A stretch of DNA of 32,586 nt from CAYWGR01 sp964458015. GTDB lineage: Bacteria; Planctomycetota; Planctomycetia; Pirellulales; Thermoguttaceae. The first letter of the stretch is position 1. Each line of letters starts with the position of its first letter. Positions 25,108 to 32,586 of the stretch are shown here, piece after piece. Location of the stretch: NCBI GenBank assembly GCA_964458015.1, contig CAYWGR010000047.1, positions 1 to 32,586 of the forward strand. The letters run 5' to 3'. The translations under genes were made by a program, and so were the position numbers. Below the pieces are notes generated by a model. That model was not told the origin of the DNA and did not search any database. It saw nothing but the letters and a program-made list of their open reading frames with translations.

Positions 25108-26463
25108 TTACTCGATGCCTAGTTCTTTTTGAATCTGTTCCAACGAGATGCGTTTCGTTTCGGGAAGAACTTTCCAGACAAAGAGGAAATGTAGCACCAT
25201 CATCAGGGAGAAAAACAGAAAGGCATTGCCGGGCCCGATGTGCGCGTTTGCGGCCGCACAGGGAAAGAGCATGGAAACCACCATTGCGGAAAACCAATGG
25301 GTAAAACTGCCCAAAGCTTGGCCTTTTGCGCGAACTTTATTCGGAAAGATTTCAGAGATGAAGACCCAAATCACGGCGCCTTGCGAAAATCCGAAGAACA
25401 GGATATAGCCGATGAAATAGCCCATGATGTTTTTGCCGATATCCGCGCCGTTGTTCGCCGCATAGAACTCGAACGCCACACAAGCCAGAAACACGACCAT
25501 GCCGACCGATCCGACCAACAAAAGGGTTTTGCGGCCGAAGCGGTCGATAACCATCATGCCGATCCACGTGGAGATCACGAGCATAACTCCGACGGGAATC
25601 GACTGTAACAGCGCGGCATGAGTTCCGGAATTACCCATCGTAAACACCTTCGGCGCATAATAGAGCAGCGCGTTGATGCCGGTTAGTTGGTTGAACATGG
25701 CCAACATCACCGCGGCCATGATCGGAAAGGCGTATTTCCGGCAAAATAGCGGTTCTTTGCCTTGGCTGTTCTGATGGACGAACGACTGGACGATGTCGCT
25801 CAACTCCGCCTCGACATCCACCGCTTGAAGACGTTTCAACACTTGCCGCGCGTCCTCCGGACGATTCCGTTCAACAAGCCAGCGGGGACTGTCGGGAATA
25901 AAGAACAACATCAGGAAAAATAACGCGGATGGAATTACCTGAATGCCGAGCATCCATCGCCATTGGACAGCTTCGGGAATCAACGGCACAATACTGACCA
26001 GATAATTCGAAACGTAGGCCAGACAGATGCCGAGGCAGACATTGAATTGCTGTGCAGCCACGAGCCGCCCCCGGATGGCCGCGGGCGAGATTTCCGCGAT
26101 ATACATGGGCGATACCACCGAGGCCCCGCCGACCGCGATGCCACCGAGAAAACGAAAGGCCAACAGAGAATACCAATTCCAGGCCAATCCGCTTCCCAAG
26201 GATGCAATCATATAGAGCAAGGCGATGGCGACCAATGCAGCTCGGCGACCGTAAAGGTCGCTCGGTTTGCCGGCAACGATCGAGCCGACGACCGTGCCCA
26301 CCAAGGCGCTGGCCACGGTGAAACCGAGCCAGAATTCGCTAAGCCCAAAGGTTTGCTCCAACGCGGCGGTCGTGCCGGAAATAACAGCCGTATCGAAGCC
26401 GAACAACAAACCGCCCAGCGCGGCCACAAATGTGCTACGTAAAACGATCGCAGGAGCTTTCAT
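25108..26463 (-). CDS. MFS sugar porter (sugar:H+ symporter type)
   Basis: 451 residues with 12 predicted membrane helices. The sugar-porter signatures are in order: GGLLFGFDTAVISGTT in helix 1, GKPSDLYGRRAAL after helix 2, PMYIAEISPAAIRGRL after helix 4, PDSPRWLVERNR in the central loop, GINALLYYAP in helix 7, RFGRKTLLL, and PETKRISLEQIQ at the end. These are shared by XylE, GalP and GLUT proteins and indicate a hexose or pentose as substrate. The ATG at 26463 has AAGGG eight bases upstream. It is the last gene of a minus-strand run with two secreted GH32-like proteins, so it most likely imports the sugar they release, perhaps fructose. Confidence 0.92.
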   Translation of the reverse strand: MKAPAIVLRSTFVAALGGLLFGFDTAVISGTTAALEQTFGLSEFWLGFTVASALVGTVVGSIVAGKPSDLYGRRAALVAIALLYMIASLGSGLAWNWYSLLAFRFLGGIAVGGASVVSPMYIAEISPAAIRGRLVAAQQFNVCLGICLAYVSNYLVSIVPLIPEAVQWRWMLGIQVIPSALFFLMLFFIPDSPRWLVERNRPEDARQVLKRLQAVDVEAELSDIVQSFVHQNSQGKEPLFCRKYAFPIMAAVMLAMFNQLTGINALLYYAPKVFTMGNSGTHAALLQSIPVGVMLVISTWIGMMVIDRFGRKTLLLVGSVGMVVFLACVAFEFYAANNGADIGKNIMGYFIGYILFFGFSQGAVIWVFISEIFPNKVRAKGQALGSFTHWFSAMVVSMLFPCAAANAHIGPGNAFLFFSLMMVLHFLFVWKVLPETKRISLEQIQKELGIE

Positions 26464-26502
26464 AGCGAATCCCTTCTTCTTTTGCCGTGGTCGGCGGAAT
26501 GT

Positions 26503-29193
26503 CTATCGTGAGGTTCCGGTTTTCAGTGTCTTGATCTGGATGTCTTTGAACTGCACGGTCATCGGTGGACCGCTGTGCAATTGCAGTCCCAGCAATCCCG
26601 AGAGTGCTTGACGATTGGGATCGTTGTCGAACACTTCGGCGGCCAATCGTCCGTTGACTTTCAAAACAAGATGCGGTCCTTGGCAAATCAAATCGTACTC
26701 GTGCCACTCGTCCAACTGAAACCATGCGGAACCGCCGGCGTCGGGAATATCGCTTACCGTGTTTTTTCCGGCAGGGTCAATGACGGCCTTTTTTCCACGG
26801 AATGCCAATGTTTCGCGACCATGCTCCTCGTAAAGCCGAACCGCCCAATCGGTATTGCGGTTATTGTCCATCTGATAGCCGGACATATCGTTGTTCGGTA
26901 GCAACTTGCTGCGGAACTGGAAGCCGCTGTTGACGCCCGGCGAACCGGTGACGCGAAATTGCATCTTCAGCTCGAAATCGGCCATCGGTTCGCGCCAGAC
27001 AAGATACTGATTGACCGAACACGGATGAGCTTCGGTGATTTTCGCCGTGATCGCTCCCTCTTCAACCGACCAATAGCTCATATCCGGCGCTTTCCAGCCG
27101 TCGAGGGTTCGGCCATCGAATATCTTTTGGAAGCCCTCGTTTTCCGCCGATGCCACGGCCGGATCTTCATGCACTTTGACGGCAAGATCCAAAAGGTTTG
27201 CATTGCCATTCTCAACCTTGAAAGTCAAAGCACCCTTGGGATAATTGTAGGCGCGAGAGGTGTAGGCAAATTGATCGTTGACGAAGCATTCGATAATGCT
27301 ACCTTGCACGAATGCTTGGAATTTGATCGGCTTGCTTGCATCAAGAGTGCAACGGCGATTGTAGCGGAAACCAGGTCCCGTTAGCTCGGCCTCTTGACTC
27401 TTCGGCCTCAGAATGAAGCGGTATCCGCCCTTGCCGTCCGATTGTTCGCGCATGCCAATGGTTAATGCCGCCTGGGGATCCAATTGGACATGACATTCGA
27501 GCATGTAATTTTCAGGCGTAGGCAAAACTAATCCGTTTGCCACATTACGGGGTTCCTTAACATCAAGCACGGGGTACTTGAACACGGCGGTCACTTCGTC
27601 AACGGGACGTTGGTAAAGTTGTCCGTCAGGGCCGGCATACAGCTCGCGAGGCAGGCTTTGCGTGCCACCCCATATTCCGCCGCCTCCGTCGCGCAAGTTG
27701 TCGGTATCCCAGATCCAGCCGGTCCAGATGTGTCGTTTTCCGTCGAACATCCGCTTGCCAGCGTAGACACCAGGCCGATCCACAACGTTTTGCACCGGCG
27801 GACTTTTGAACTCACCGCGAAGATCCTTGCTGAAACTATAGGTGTCTCCGCCGATGAGATACCAAGTGTCGTTGATTTTGAACAAGTCGGGGCATTCTTG
27901 ATTCGGTGCTTTCAAAGCCGTCGCCATTTGCCAAGACTTAAGATCCTTCGACACGGCCACGCCAGGCCCGCCGCCTTGGAGGCTGTTGGCACACAGAATC
28001 ATCCAATGCTCCTTGGCCTCGTCATTCCAAAAGACAAACGCATCACGAAAATCGCAATCTTGCTTGTTGGAATAGATCGCGCCGTCGGGCCGCAACATTT
28101 CCTCCGGATGTTTCGTCCAATGGATCAAATCCGGACTTGTGGCATGCATGATGATCTCGCGGCCTTTTGTGTTGCGAGGGTTCCAGCCCGTGTAGAAGAT
28201 ATGGAATGTGCCATCCTTTTCGTATACGCAACCGGTGAACATATGCTCGCCGTCGGGGCCATTGGGATCACCGTTGGGCAGCAAGGCCGTCGGCAATTCT
28301 TTCCAATGCACCAGATCGCTCGATACAATATGTTCCCACGGCACTTTGCCGATGCTGCCGCGGAGATAAAAAATGTGATACTCGCCTTTCCAATAAAACG
28401 GGATGGTATCCGCGAGAACGCCGGTTTTCGGTCGGAAGTGGATCGGAGAAACATAGTTATTCACAACCGGTTTCGGCAGCGGCATGATTTTTTCTTTGCA
28501 TACCAACCGAGCAATCTCCTCGTGGCTCAACGCCCGGGACCAGATGGCGGCCTCTTCGATCTCACCGGTGAACGGGCGCGTGATTTTGCCGCCTGCGGTC
28601 TCGGCGCCAATCAAGAGCGGCTCTTGATTTTGAGTCAGACGACCGCCAACCCAAACCTTTTCCGCCATCACGGCGTCATCACATATCAACTGAATTGTCT
28701 TGCCGTCGTAGCGACCGACAAAATTATGCCAAGCCGTCGGGTTGATGTTCGACAGTGGAAAAGTCGTGCCAATAAACCCGGCATCGCAATGGAATTCGAG
28801 ACCAATCGTATTGGGCAAACTATAGAGATTGAAATTCATCACATCATGCCCGCCGCGTTTCGCCAACAAGGCAGATCCCCACTGCCCCCGTGGATCACGG
28901 GCGCGAAGATAAATCGTGCATTGATTGCCCGTGACGTTGAGTTCCTTGCCGGCATTGAAGTAAGCCTCGGAGAGCTTGGCGATTTTGGCCCCGGCCCTTG
29001 CACCGTCGCCTTCGGCAGACACGTTCAATTCAATTTTGCCTGAAGATGTCAGCGGATGCTTGGCCGATTTACCGCCGTCGCCGAGCCGCCAGTGTGCTTG
29101 AGCGTTGACCAAGAGATCTTCGCGAGCGTCCGCAGCGTACAATAAACTGCTGAAGAAAGAGGCGATTACAAAGGTGGGAACGTGGATTTTCAT
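26503..29193 (-). CDS. Secreted LamG - GH32-like - DUF1080 multidomain protein
   Basis: 896 residues. A signal peptide (1 to about 22) is followed by a LamG/concanavalin-like domain (about 25-235), a five-bladed propeller of the GH32 type (about 245-540), a GH32-like beta sandwich (about 550-675), and a DUF1080 / 3-keto-disaccharide hydrolase domain (about 686-896, starting FQKIFDGRTLDGWKA). Candidate active-site residues are D262 (LADTIPFYW, where GH32 has NDPNG), D384 in FRDA (the RDP motif) and E433 in QECPDLF (the EC-P motif, acid/base). The altered first motif means a fructan or sucrose substrate is a guess. ATG 29193 has GAGG six bases upstream. It is followed after 39 bases by the sugar porter. 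Confidence 0.85.
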   Translation of the reverse strand: MKIHVPTFVIASFFSSLLYAADAREDLLVNAQAHWRLGDGGKSAKHPLTSSGKIELNVSAEGDGARAGAKIAKLSEAYFNAGKELNVTGNQCTIYLRARDPRGQWGSALLAKRGGHDVMNFNLYSLPNTIGLEFHCDAGFIGTTFPLSNINPTAWHNFVGRYDGKTIQLICDDAVMAEKVWVGGRLTQNQEPLLIGAETAGGKITRPFTGEIEEAAIWSRALSHEEIARLVCKEKIMPLPKPVVNNYVSPIHFRPKTGVLADTIPFYWKGEYHIFYLRGSIGKVPWEHIVSSDLVHWKELPTALLPNGDPNGPDGEHMFTGCVYEKDGTFHIFYTGWNPRNTKGREIIMHATSPDLIHWTKHPEEMLRPDGAIYSNKQDCDFRDAFVFWNDEAKEHWMILCANSLQGGGPGVAVSKDLKSWQMATALKAPNQECPDLFKINDTWYLIGGDTYSFSKDLRGEFKSPPVQNVVDRPGVYAGKRMFDGKRHIWTGWIWDTDNLRDGGGGIWGGTQSLPRELYAGPDGQLYQRPVDEVTAVFKYPVLDVKEPRNVANGLVLPTPENYMLECHVQLDPQAALTIGMREQSDGKGGYRFILRPKSQEAELTGPGFRYNRRCTLDASKPIKFQAFVQGSIIECFVNDQFAYTSRAYNYPKGALTFKVENGNANLLDLAVKVHEDPAVASAENEGFQKIFDGRTLDGWKAPDMSYWSVEEGAITAKITEAHPCSVNQYLVWREPMADFELKMQFRVTGSPGVNSGFQFRSKLLPNNDMSGYQMDNNRNTDWAVRLYEEHGRETLAFRGKKAVIDPAGKNTVSDIPDAGGSAWFQLDEWHEYDLICQGPHLVLKVNGRLAAEVFDNDPNRQALSGLLGLQLHSGPPMTVQFKDIQIKTLKTGTSR

Positions 29194-29245
29194 CGTTTTC
29201 CTCGTTAGAATGAGAGGTTGAAATGGGGGGGGGAATTGGGAAGGC

Positions 29246-30736
29246 TCAATCCTTTAGTGTGGCGAGACAACAAATCCGTTGGTTGGTGAACGATCCTAAA
29301 CCATCGCGAAATTCCAGAGCTAAATTTCCTCCGCGATGTTGATAAACGCGGCGCGTCAGCACGGTCTTTTCGTCGATAAACACCTCCAGAGCCAACCCCG
29401 ACCGAAACACACGCAGTTTGATCGGCCGACGAATGTCGATTGGAAATGGAATCGTCTCCAGTGTTTGATCAATCGGACCTGTGCCGCGAAGTCGCACTAC
29501 ATTTTCACGCGGCGAGAAAGACACGCTATAGCAGTCAAAACGATCATTGTGGTAGTTCAGCAACACATGAGCTTCCATATCGATCGTGTCCAACGTCATG
29601 TCTGCTTCAAAATAGAAGTTCTCCGGCGTGTCGGCGAGTCGCAAAATGCCGCCCGTGGGGTCCAGACTCTTAGCATCTTCACCCTCCAGTATTTGCCAAC
29701 GACCTACAAGCGGCACCGCGCCCTCTAAGGGATTGCGATTGCCGGACGACTGCGCATGAATGGCCGCGATGACTTCGTCCGGCACGCGTTGGGTGATGCC
29801 GCCGTCTTTCTGAAATGTCCATTCGCGAGGCACGCAAAGCGTTCCGCCATAACCTATGCCGGCTAAGTCTTGAGGAGCGGAGTTTTTCGCCAGAAATGCC
29901 CAACTAATCCATCGCTGACCGTCGAACGCAGGTCTGGAACCCGCCATTCCCCACATTGTCCCAAGATCGCGAATGGGAGGACGCTGCCAGGGACCGTTGA
30001 TGGAATCCGCCACGCGATAGCGCGTATTGGTGTGCAGATATGCCAGATACCAGCGATTATCCTGCGCAATTAGCTGGGGGCAGTCGCAGTGGGCCGTGAG
30101 ACCGGGTGCCCAAAGAGGATCAACAAGCGTCCAATGCAACAAGTCTTTGCTCTTGGCCAATCCCACGCAGCCCGTCGGAGCCCCCGGCTTGCGATTCTCG
30201 ACATATTGACTGCCCAACAACATCCACCATACGCCTTCATCCTTATGGAACATTACGTAAGGATCGCGAAAATAGTCAACGGCGTATTTTTTCCCATCGC
30301 CGACTAGCAATGGATTGCCGGGATGTAGTGCCCAGTTGTCGAGATCGTTGCTTGTAGCCAGCCAGATTTGTTGATGATGCGTATAGAAGAGATAGTATTT
30401 CCCCTGGTGTTCGACGACCGTTCCCGTGCAATCGCCGAATGGAATGAAGGGGCGATTTTCCCAATGAACCAGATCGCGTGTAACGAAATGCCCAAACCCC
30501 GGCATCCGCAGGCAAAACAGATGCCATGCGCCATCTTTGTAGATGGGAAACGTATCGCCGCACGGCCGCCCTTCGGGCAGATAAAACGCGGGAAATCCAT
30601 CGCTTTGATTCATCTCCGCTGCCCAGCCGGACGAAACGCCGATTTCTTCAAGATAACACCATTCCAGCCGTTGCGCAATCAATGCACATGATGCAACAAG
30701 CAATAGGAATCGTGTTACGTTAAAACAGAATCTCAT
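29246..30736 (-). CDS. Secreted GH32-like protein, single catalytic module
   Basis: 496 residues. MRFCFNVTRFLLLVASCALIAQ is a signal peptide. The rest is a GH32-type propeller plus a C-terminal beta sandwich (from about residue 350). Candidate residues are D61 (CGDTFPIYKDG, again replacing NDPNG), D158 in YFRDPYV (an intact RDP motif) and D218 in HCDCPQL, where the GH32 acid/base residue is normally Glu. It is related to the propeller of the downstream protein but lacks LamG and DUF1080. The ATG at 30736 is chosen over one at 30787, which would overlap the upstream gene and put extra residues before the signal peptide. No clear ribosome binding site is seen. Activity needs proof. Confidence 0.83.
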   Translation of the reverse strand: MRFCFNVTRFLLLVASCALIAQRLEWCYLEEIGVSSGWAAEMNQSDGFPAFYLPEGRPCGDTFPIYKDGAWHLFCLRMPGFGHFVTRDLVHWENRPFIPFGDCTGTVVEHQGKYYLFYTHHQQIWLATSNDLDNWALHPGNPLLVGDGKKYAVDYFRDPYVMFHKDEGVWWMLLGSQYVENRKPGAPTGCVGLAKSKDLLHWTLVDPLWAPGLTAHCDCPQLIAQDNRWYLAYLHTNTRYRVADSINGPWQRPPIRDLGTMWGMAGSRPAFDGQRWISWAFLAKNSAPQDLAGIGYGGTLCVPREWTFQKDGGITQRVPDEVIAAIHAQSSGNRNPLEGAVPLVGRWQILEGEDAKSLDPTGGILRLADTPENFYFEADMTLDTIDMEAHVLLNYHNDRFDCYSVSFSPRENVVRLRGTGPIDQTLETIPFPIDIRRPIKLRVFRSGLALEVFIDEKTVLTRRVYQHRGGNLALEFRDGLGSFTNQRICCLATLKD

Positions 30737-30767
30737 GGCATTATCCGGTGGGAGGACTGGCGGAAGT

Positions 30768-31307
30768 TTACTTAATCTTCTTCGCATTCACGGGAAGGGC
30801 GAAATCGTGCGTGGAGGCTTGTTTTGGCAAGTCCAAGGCAACTTGAATGGGAACGGCAACCGGTCTGCCCATGGGGTTGGAAATCGGGCCGGCTTGAAAT
30901 TTTTTGCCGTCATAACCGTTGATAGTGGCTGTATGCGGGCCGCCGATCACGCCTTGCCCTGCCGGCGTGCGATACTTGCCGTCTCGTATTTCCGCATTGA
31001 CGCCGGGACCGTCGTTGCCCTTGGTCTTGTCGGGTGCAAATAGAATATAGCCGGCCGGCACCGGCTGGCCGTTGTAGGTAACCAGGCCGGATATCTCATA
31101 ACAAGCAGGGCCCGAATGACGACCGCAGCCCACAAGCAGCAATAATCCAACCGTCAAAAGCAGACAGGAAAGTGCGGAGGATGGCCGAAGACGAAAACCG
31201 AGGATTGGAATGCCAATACAGCCAATAGTTTTTTTCACAAGGAAACGACACCCGAAGCGGGTGCAATTCCCGTTCGCTTGGCCGCATCTGTTTTGATCGA
31301 TGTTCAT
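30768..31307 (-). CDS. Small lipoprotein with a carboxypeptidase-regulatory-like beta domain
   Basis: About 179 residues. A hydrophobic stretch ends in the lipobox LLLLVGC, whose Cys is about residue 61; YEISGLVTYNGQPVPAGYILFAPD follows and is typical of the transthyretin-like beta domains that planctomycetes encode next to DUF1559 genes. The mature part has no enzyme motif and is probably exposed at the cell envelope. The start is uncertain: the ATG at 31307 gives a long n-region with several Cys, while a GTG at 31238 gives a normal 38-residue signal. It stands between the DUF1559 gene and the first GH32-like gene on one strand, 31 bases before the latter. Confidence 0.7.
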   Translation of the reverse strand: MNIDQNRCGQANGNCTRFGCRFLVKKTIGCIGIPILGFRLRPSSALSCLLLTVGLLLLVGCGRHSGPACYEISGLVTYNGQPVPAGYILFAPDKTKGNDGPGVNAEIRDGKYRTPAGQGVIGGPHTATINGYDGKKFQAGPISNPMGRPVAVPIQVALDLPKQASTHDFALPVNAKKIK

Positions 31308-31348
31308 CGGCGGAAAATCCTTTGCCAGACTAAATAGGTCCACATCGT

Positions 31349-31415
31349 ATCGAAAGTGCCGGCGTGGCAACGACCGCCGGCAATTGCGTGGTTGCAAGTT
31401 TGCGGTACTTTCGAT
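31349..31415. repeat. Nested inverted repeat enclosing the hairpin
   Basis: ATCGAAAGT (31349-31357) is perfectly complementary to ACTTTCGAT (31407-31415), enclosing the 8-base hairpin at 31357-31382. One base is shared by the two stems. Confidence 0.55.
31357..31382 (-). terminator. Hairpin after the DUF1559 gene, probable terminator
   Basis: TGCCGGCG (31357-31364) and CGCCGGCA (31375-31382) form a perfect 8-base stem with a 10-base loop, about 47 bases after the DUF1559 stop. On the minus strand CTTTCG follows, a poor T run. It is nested within a second inverted repeat (31349-31415). Confidence 0.45.
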
Positions 31416-31428
31416 TTTCTGCGGTTTT

Positions 31429-32418
31429 TTAAAATGCAGCCGAGTCTATTACCAGGCCGTCCTTGCGACTCGACAACCGTTTGAAAATGTCTAGTGAGAT
31501 GGAGTACTGAAGCGTCCGCACCGAACCATCACACAACGCCCCATTGAATCCGCCACTATGCGCGGATCCGAATGCCGACCGTTGCGGTACATACCCGCTA
31601 TCGGTGACGCTGGCATCGCCGTTGTTCCAGTCGGGTTGCGGTTGGAAATAACCCCAACGGATATTGTCCCAATCCCAACCGTCCACCCAGCCGCTGTCGT
31701 CGTCGGATTGATGCGTGCCCAACAGTCCGACGTTCAAGCATTTTTCACCTAAGAGCAGCGTATTGGAAGTTCCGTCACGGATGCTCGACATCGAAACCGA
31801 ACCGCCGCGATTGCTCGAACCGTCGGGCCGCCGAGTAATGGGCGCGTCGCGTCCGTTGCCCATCATGCCCCAGCCGGTGTTGCCGTCGCTCGCCGTGCTG
31901 GTGTTTTGGGGACCGTCGTCCGTTCCGCCATTGGCGGCATAGTCGGTCATCGCCCTAGAGCCATAGTTGGCTCCGTAAGACGACATGTCGATCGTCATGG
32001 AGCTGCGCCGGCTTGGACAACTGAATGTGGCGATAGGCGTTCCCCGGATGACTACCTCATCGGAATGTTTCCAAAGGTTTTCCTGTTCCATATACGGCAG
32101 GATTTGATAGGGCCAGCCCCAATACTGATGGGGCGCCACGGCCGGCGCGGCATTGCTCATCGTTCGCGCGGCCCAATACATCTCGCCTCCGTCAGGAAAA
32201 ATCGTATGGGCTTGTTCGTGCAGAAGAACGCTCAGGGACATCTGTTTCAGATTATTGGAACATTGCAATCGACGCGCCGCCTCGCGAGCCGATTGCACGG
32301 CCGGCAGAAGCAGCGAAATCAATATGCCGATGATCGTGATGACCACAAGCAATTCCACGAGCGTGAAACCCTGAGGAATCCGTTTTTCGAGTGTTTTTTT
32401 CCGAGGGAATGGATGCAT
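31429..32418 (-). CDS. DUF1559 pseudopilin-like protein
   Basis: 329 residues. GFTLVELLVVITIIGILISLLLPAVQ (about 17-42) is a type IV pilin/type II secretion prepilin N-terminus with its cleavage Gly and Glu+5, followed by REAARRLQCSNNLKQMSLSVLLHEQAH, the start of DUF1559. The C-terminal SAHSGGFNGALCDGSVRTL contains the H-x-G-G and DG signature of the family. These proteins are very numerous in planctomycetes and their function is not established; they may form pseudopilus-like surface structures. The ATG at 32418 has GAGG about eight bases upstream. It is the first complete gene of the minus-strand sugar block, 122 bases before the lipoprotein gene. Confidence 0.93.
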   Translation of the reverse strand: MHPFPRKKTLEKRIPQGFTLVELLVVITIIGILISLLLPAVQSAREAARRLQCSNNLKQMSLSVLLHEQAHTIFPDGGEMYWAARTMSNAAPAVAPHQYWGWPYQILPYMEQENLWKHSDEVVIRGTPIATFSCPSRRSSMTIDMSSYGANYGSRAMTDYAANGGTDDGPQNTSTASDGNTGWGMMGNGRDAPITRRPDGSSNRGGSVSMSSIRDGTSNTLLLGEKCLNVGLLGTHQSDDDSGWVDGWDWDNIRWGYFQPQPDWNNGDASVTDSGYVPQRSAFGSAHSGGFNGALCDGSVRTLQYSISLDIFKRLSSRKDGLVIDSAAF

Positions 32419-32459
32419 TATAGATCCTCACAACGATAGTTCGGGCAATGCCCAACTCG

Positions 32460-32585
32460 TCACTTTTTCTCGTTTATAAACTTGGCCGGGGCCATGTCCC
32501 ATGCTTCGCCCGCGCGTAGGGTTGCTTCACCGCCTCGGGCAAACGCTTTGGTGCCAACAGCATTGCGACTGGCCGGAAAAATCTG
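32460..32585 (-). CDS. C-terminal end of an unidentified protein (partial)
   Basis: An open frame enters from the right edge and stops at TGA (32462-32460). The 41 visible residues read IFPASRNAVGTKAFARGG, then EATLRAGEAWDMAPAKF, then INEKK. Codon choice is similar to neighbouring genes, and no other frame gives a better reading for the 126 bases. I do not recognise the family. It would end 41 bases before the DUF1559 gene on the same strand. Confidence 0.45.
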   Translation of the reverse strand, partial: QIFPASRNAVGTKAFARGGEATLRAGEAWDMAPAKFINEKK

Positions 32586-32586
32586 T

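Noticed and set aside
27610..29043. A 477-codon plus-strand frame opposite the LamG-GH32-DUF1080 gene
   Set aside because: Antisense shadow; the minus-strand reading has a signal peptide, ribosome binding site and recognisable domains.

Overview
The window looks like a chromosome segment of a planctomycete, probably of the Pirellula type. The phylum call rests on inference from gene families: a DUF1559 pseudopilin-like protein (N-terminal GFTLVELLVV, C-terminal DG motif) beside a short lipoprotein, an OmpL/BBP2-type beta-barrel porin, an ExbB/ExbD pair followed by a very long membrane-anchored protein with squalene-cyclase-type repeats, and two GroELs sharing one GroES. The DNA is moderately GC-rich, and start codons include GTG. 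I saw no IS element, integrase, CRISPR array, rRNA or credible tRNA.

Layout. (1) 1-4204 (+): end of an exbB/tolQ-like gene, exbD, and a 1189-residue protein with three membrane helices, a long Pro/Ala-rich linker and an alpha/alpha-toroid domain, together resembling a TonB-type system with an unusual C-terminal domain. (2) 4205-4617: 413 bases without a gene, holding a 13-base inverted repeat that allows two competing hairpins. (3) 4618-11412 (+): hdrC-hdrB-hdrA-mvhD-mvhG-mvhA, a complete heterodisulfide-reductase-like module with a group 3c type [NiFe] hydrogenase. It should take electrons from H2 (or deliver them to it) and bifurcate them at the HdrA flavin; the acceptor at HdrB is unknown. 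(4) 11527-13479 (+): rmlB-rmlA for dTDP-sugar synthesis, closed by a strong terminator. (5) 13560-14909 (-): porin. (6) 15173-21218 (-): a chaperone block, transcribed groEL2, groES, groEL1, dnaJ, grpE, fmdB-like. A textbook sigma-54 promoter lies upstream of groEL2. (7) 21488-22198 (-): ferritin-like protein. (8) 22462-25065 (+): pyrB and a xanthine/uracil-type permease. (9) 25108-32585 (-): a sugar-use block with an MFS sugar porter, two secreted GH32-like proteins (one also carrying LamG and DUF1080 domains), a lipoprotein, a DUF1559 protein and the end of an unidentified gene.

Two features cut across the gene list. Degenerate 7-base repeats occur at four intergenic spots (6196, 8280, 9854, 18986). 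At two of them the repeats form opposed arms about 30-36 bases apart, and at one they supply the stop codon of mvhG. The other feature is the sigma-54 promoter in front of the chaperone block, which would place protein folding capacity under an activator-controlled polymerase.

All family calls come from reading motifs in the translated sequence; no database search was possible.
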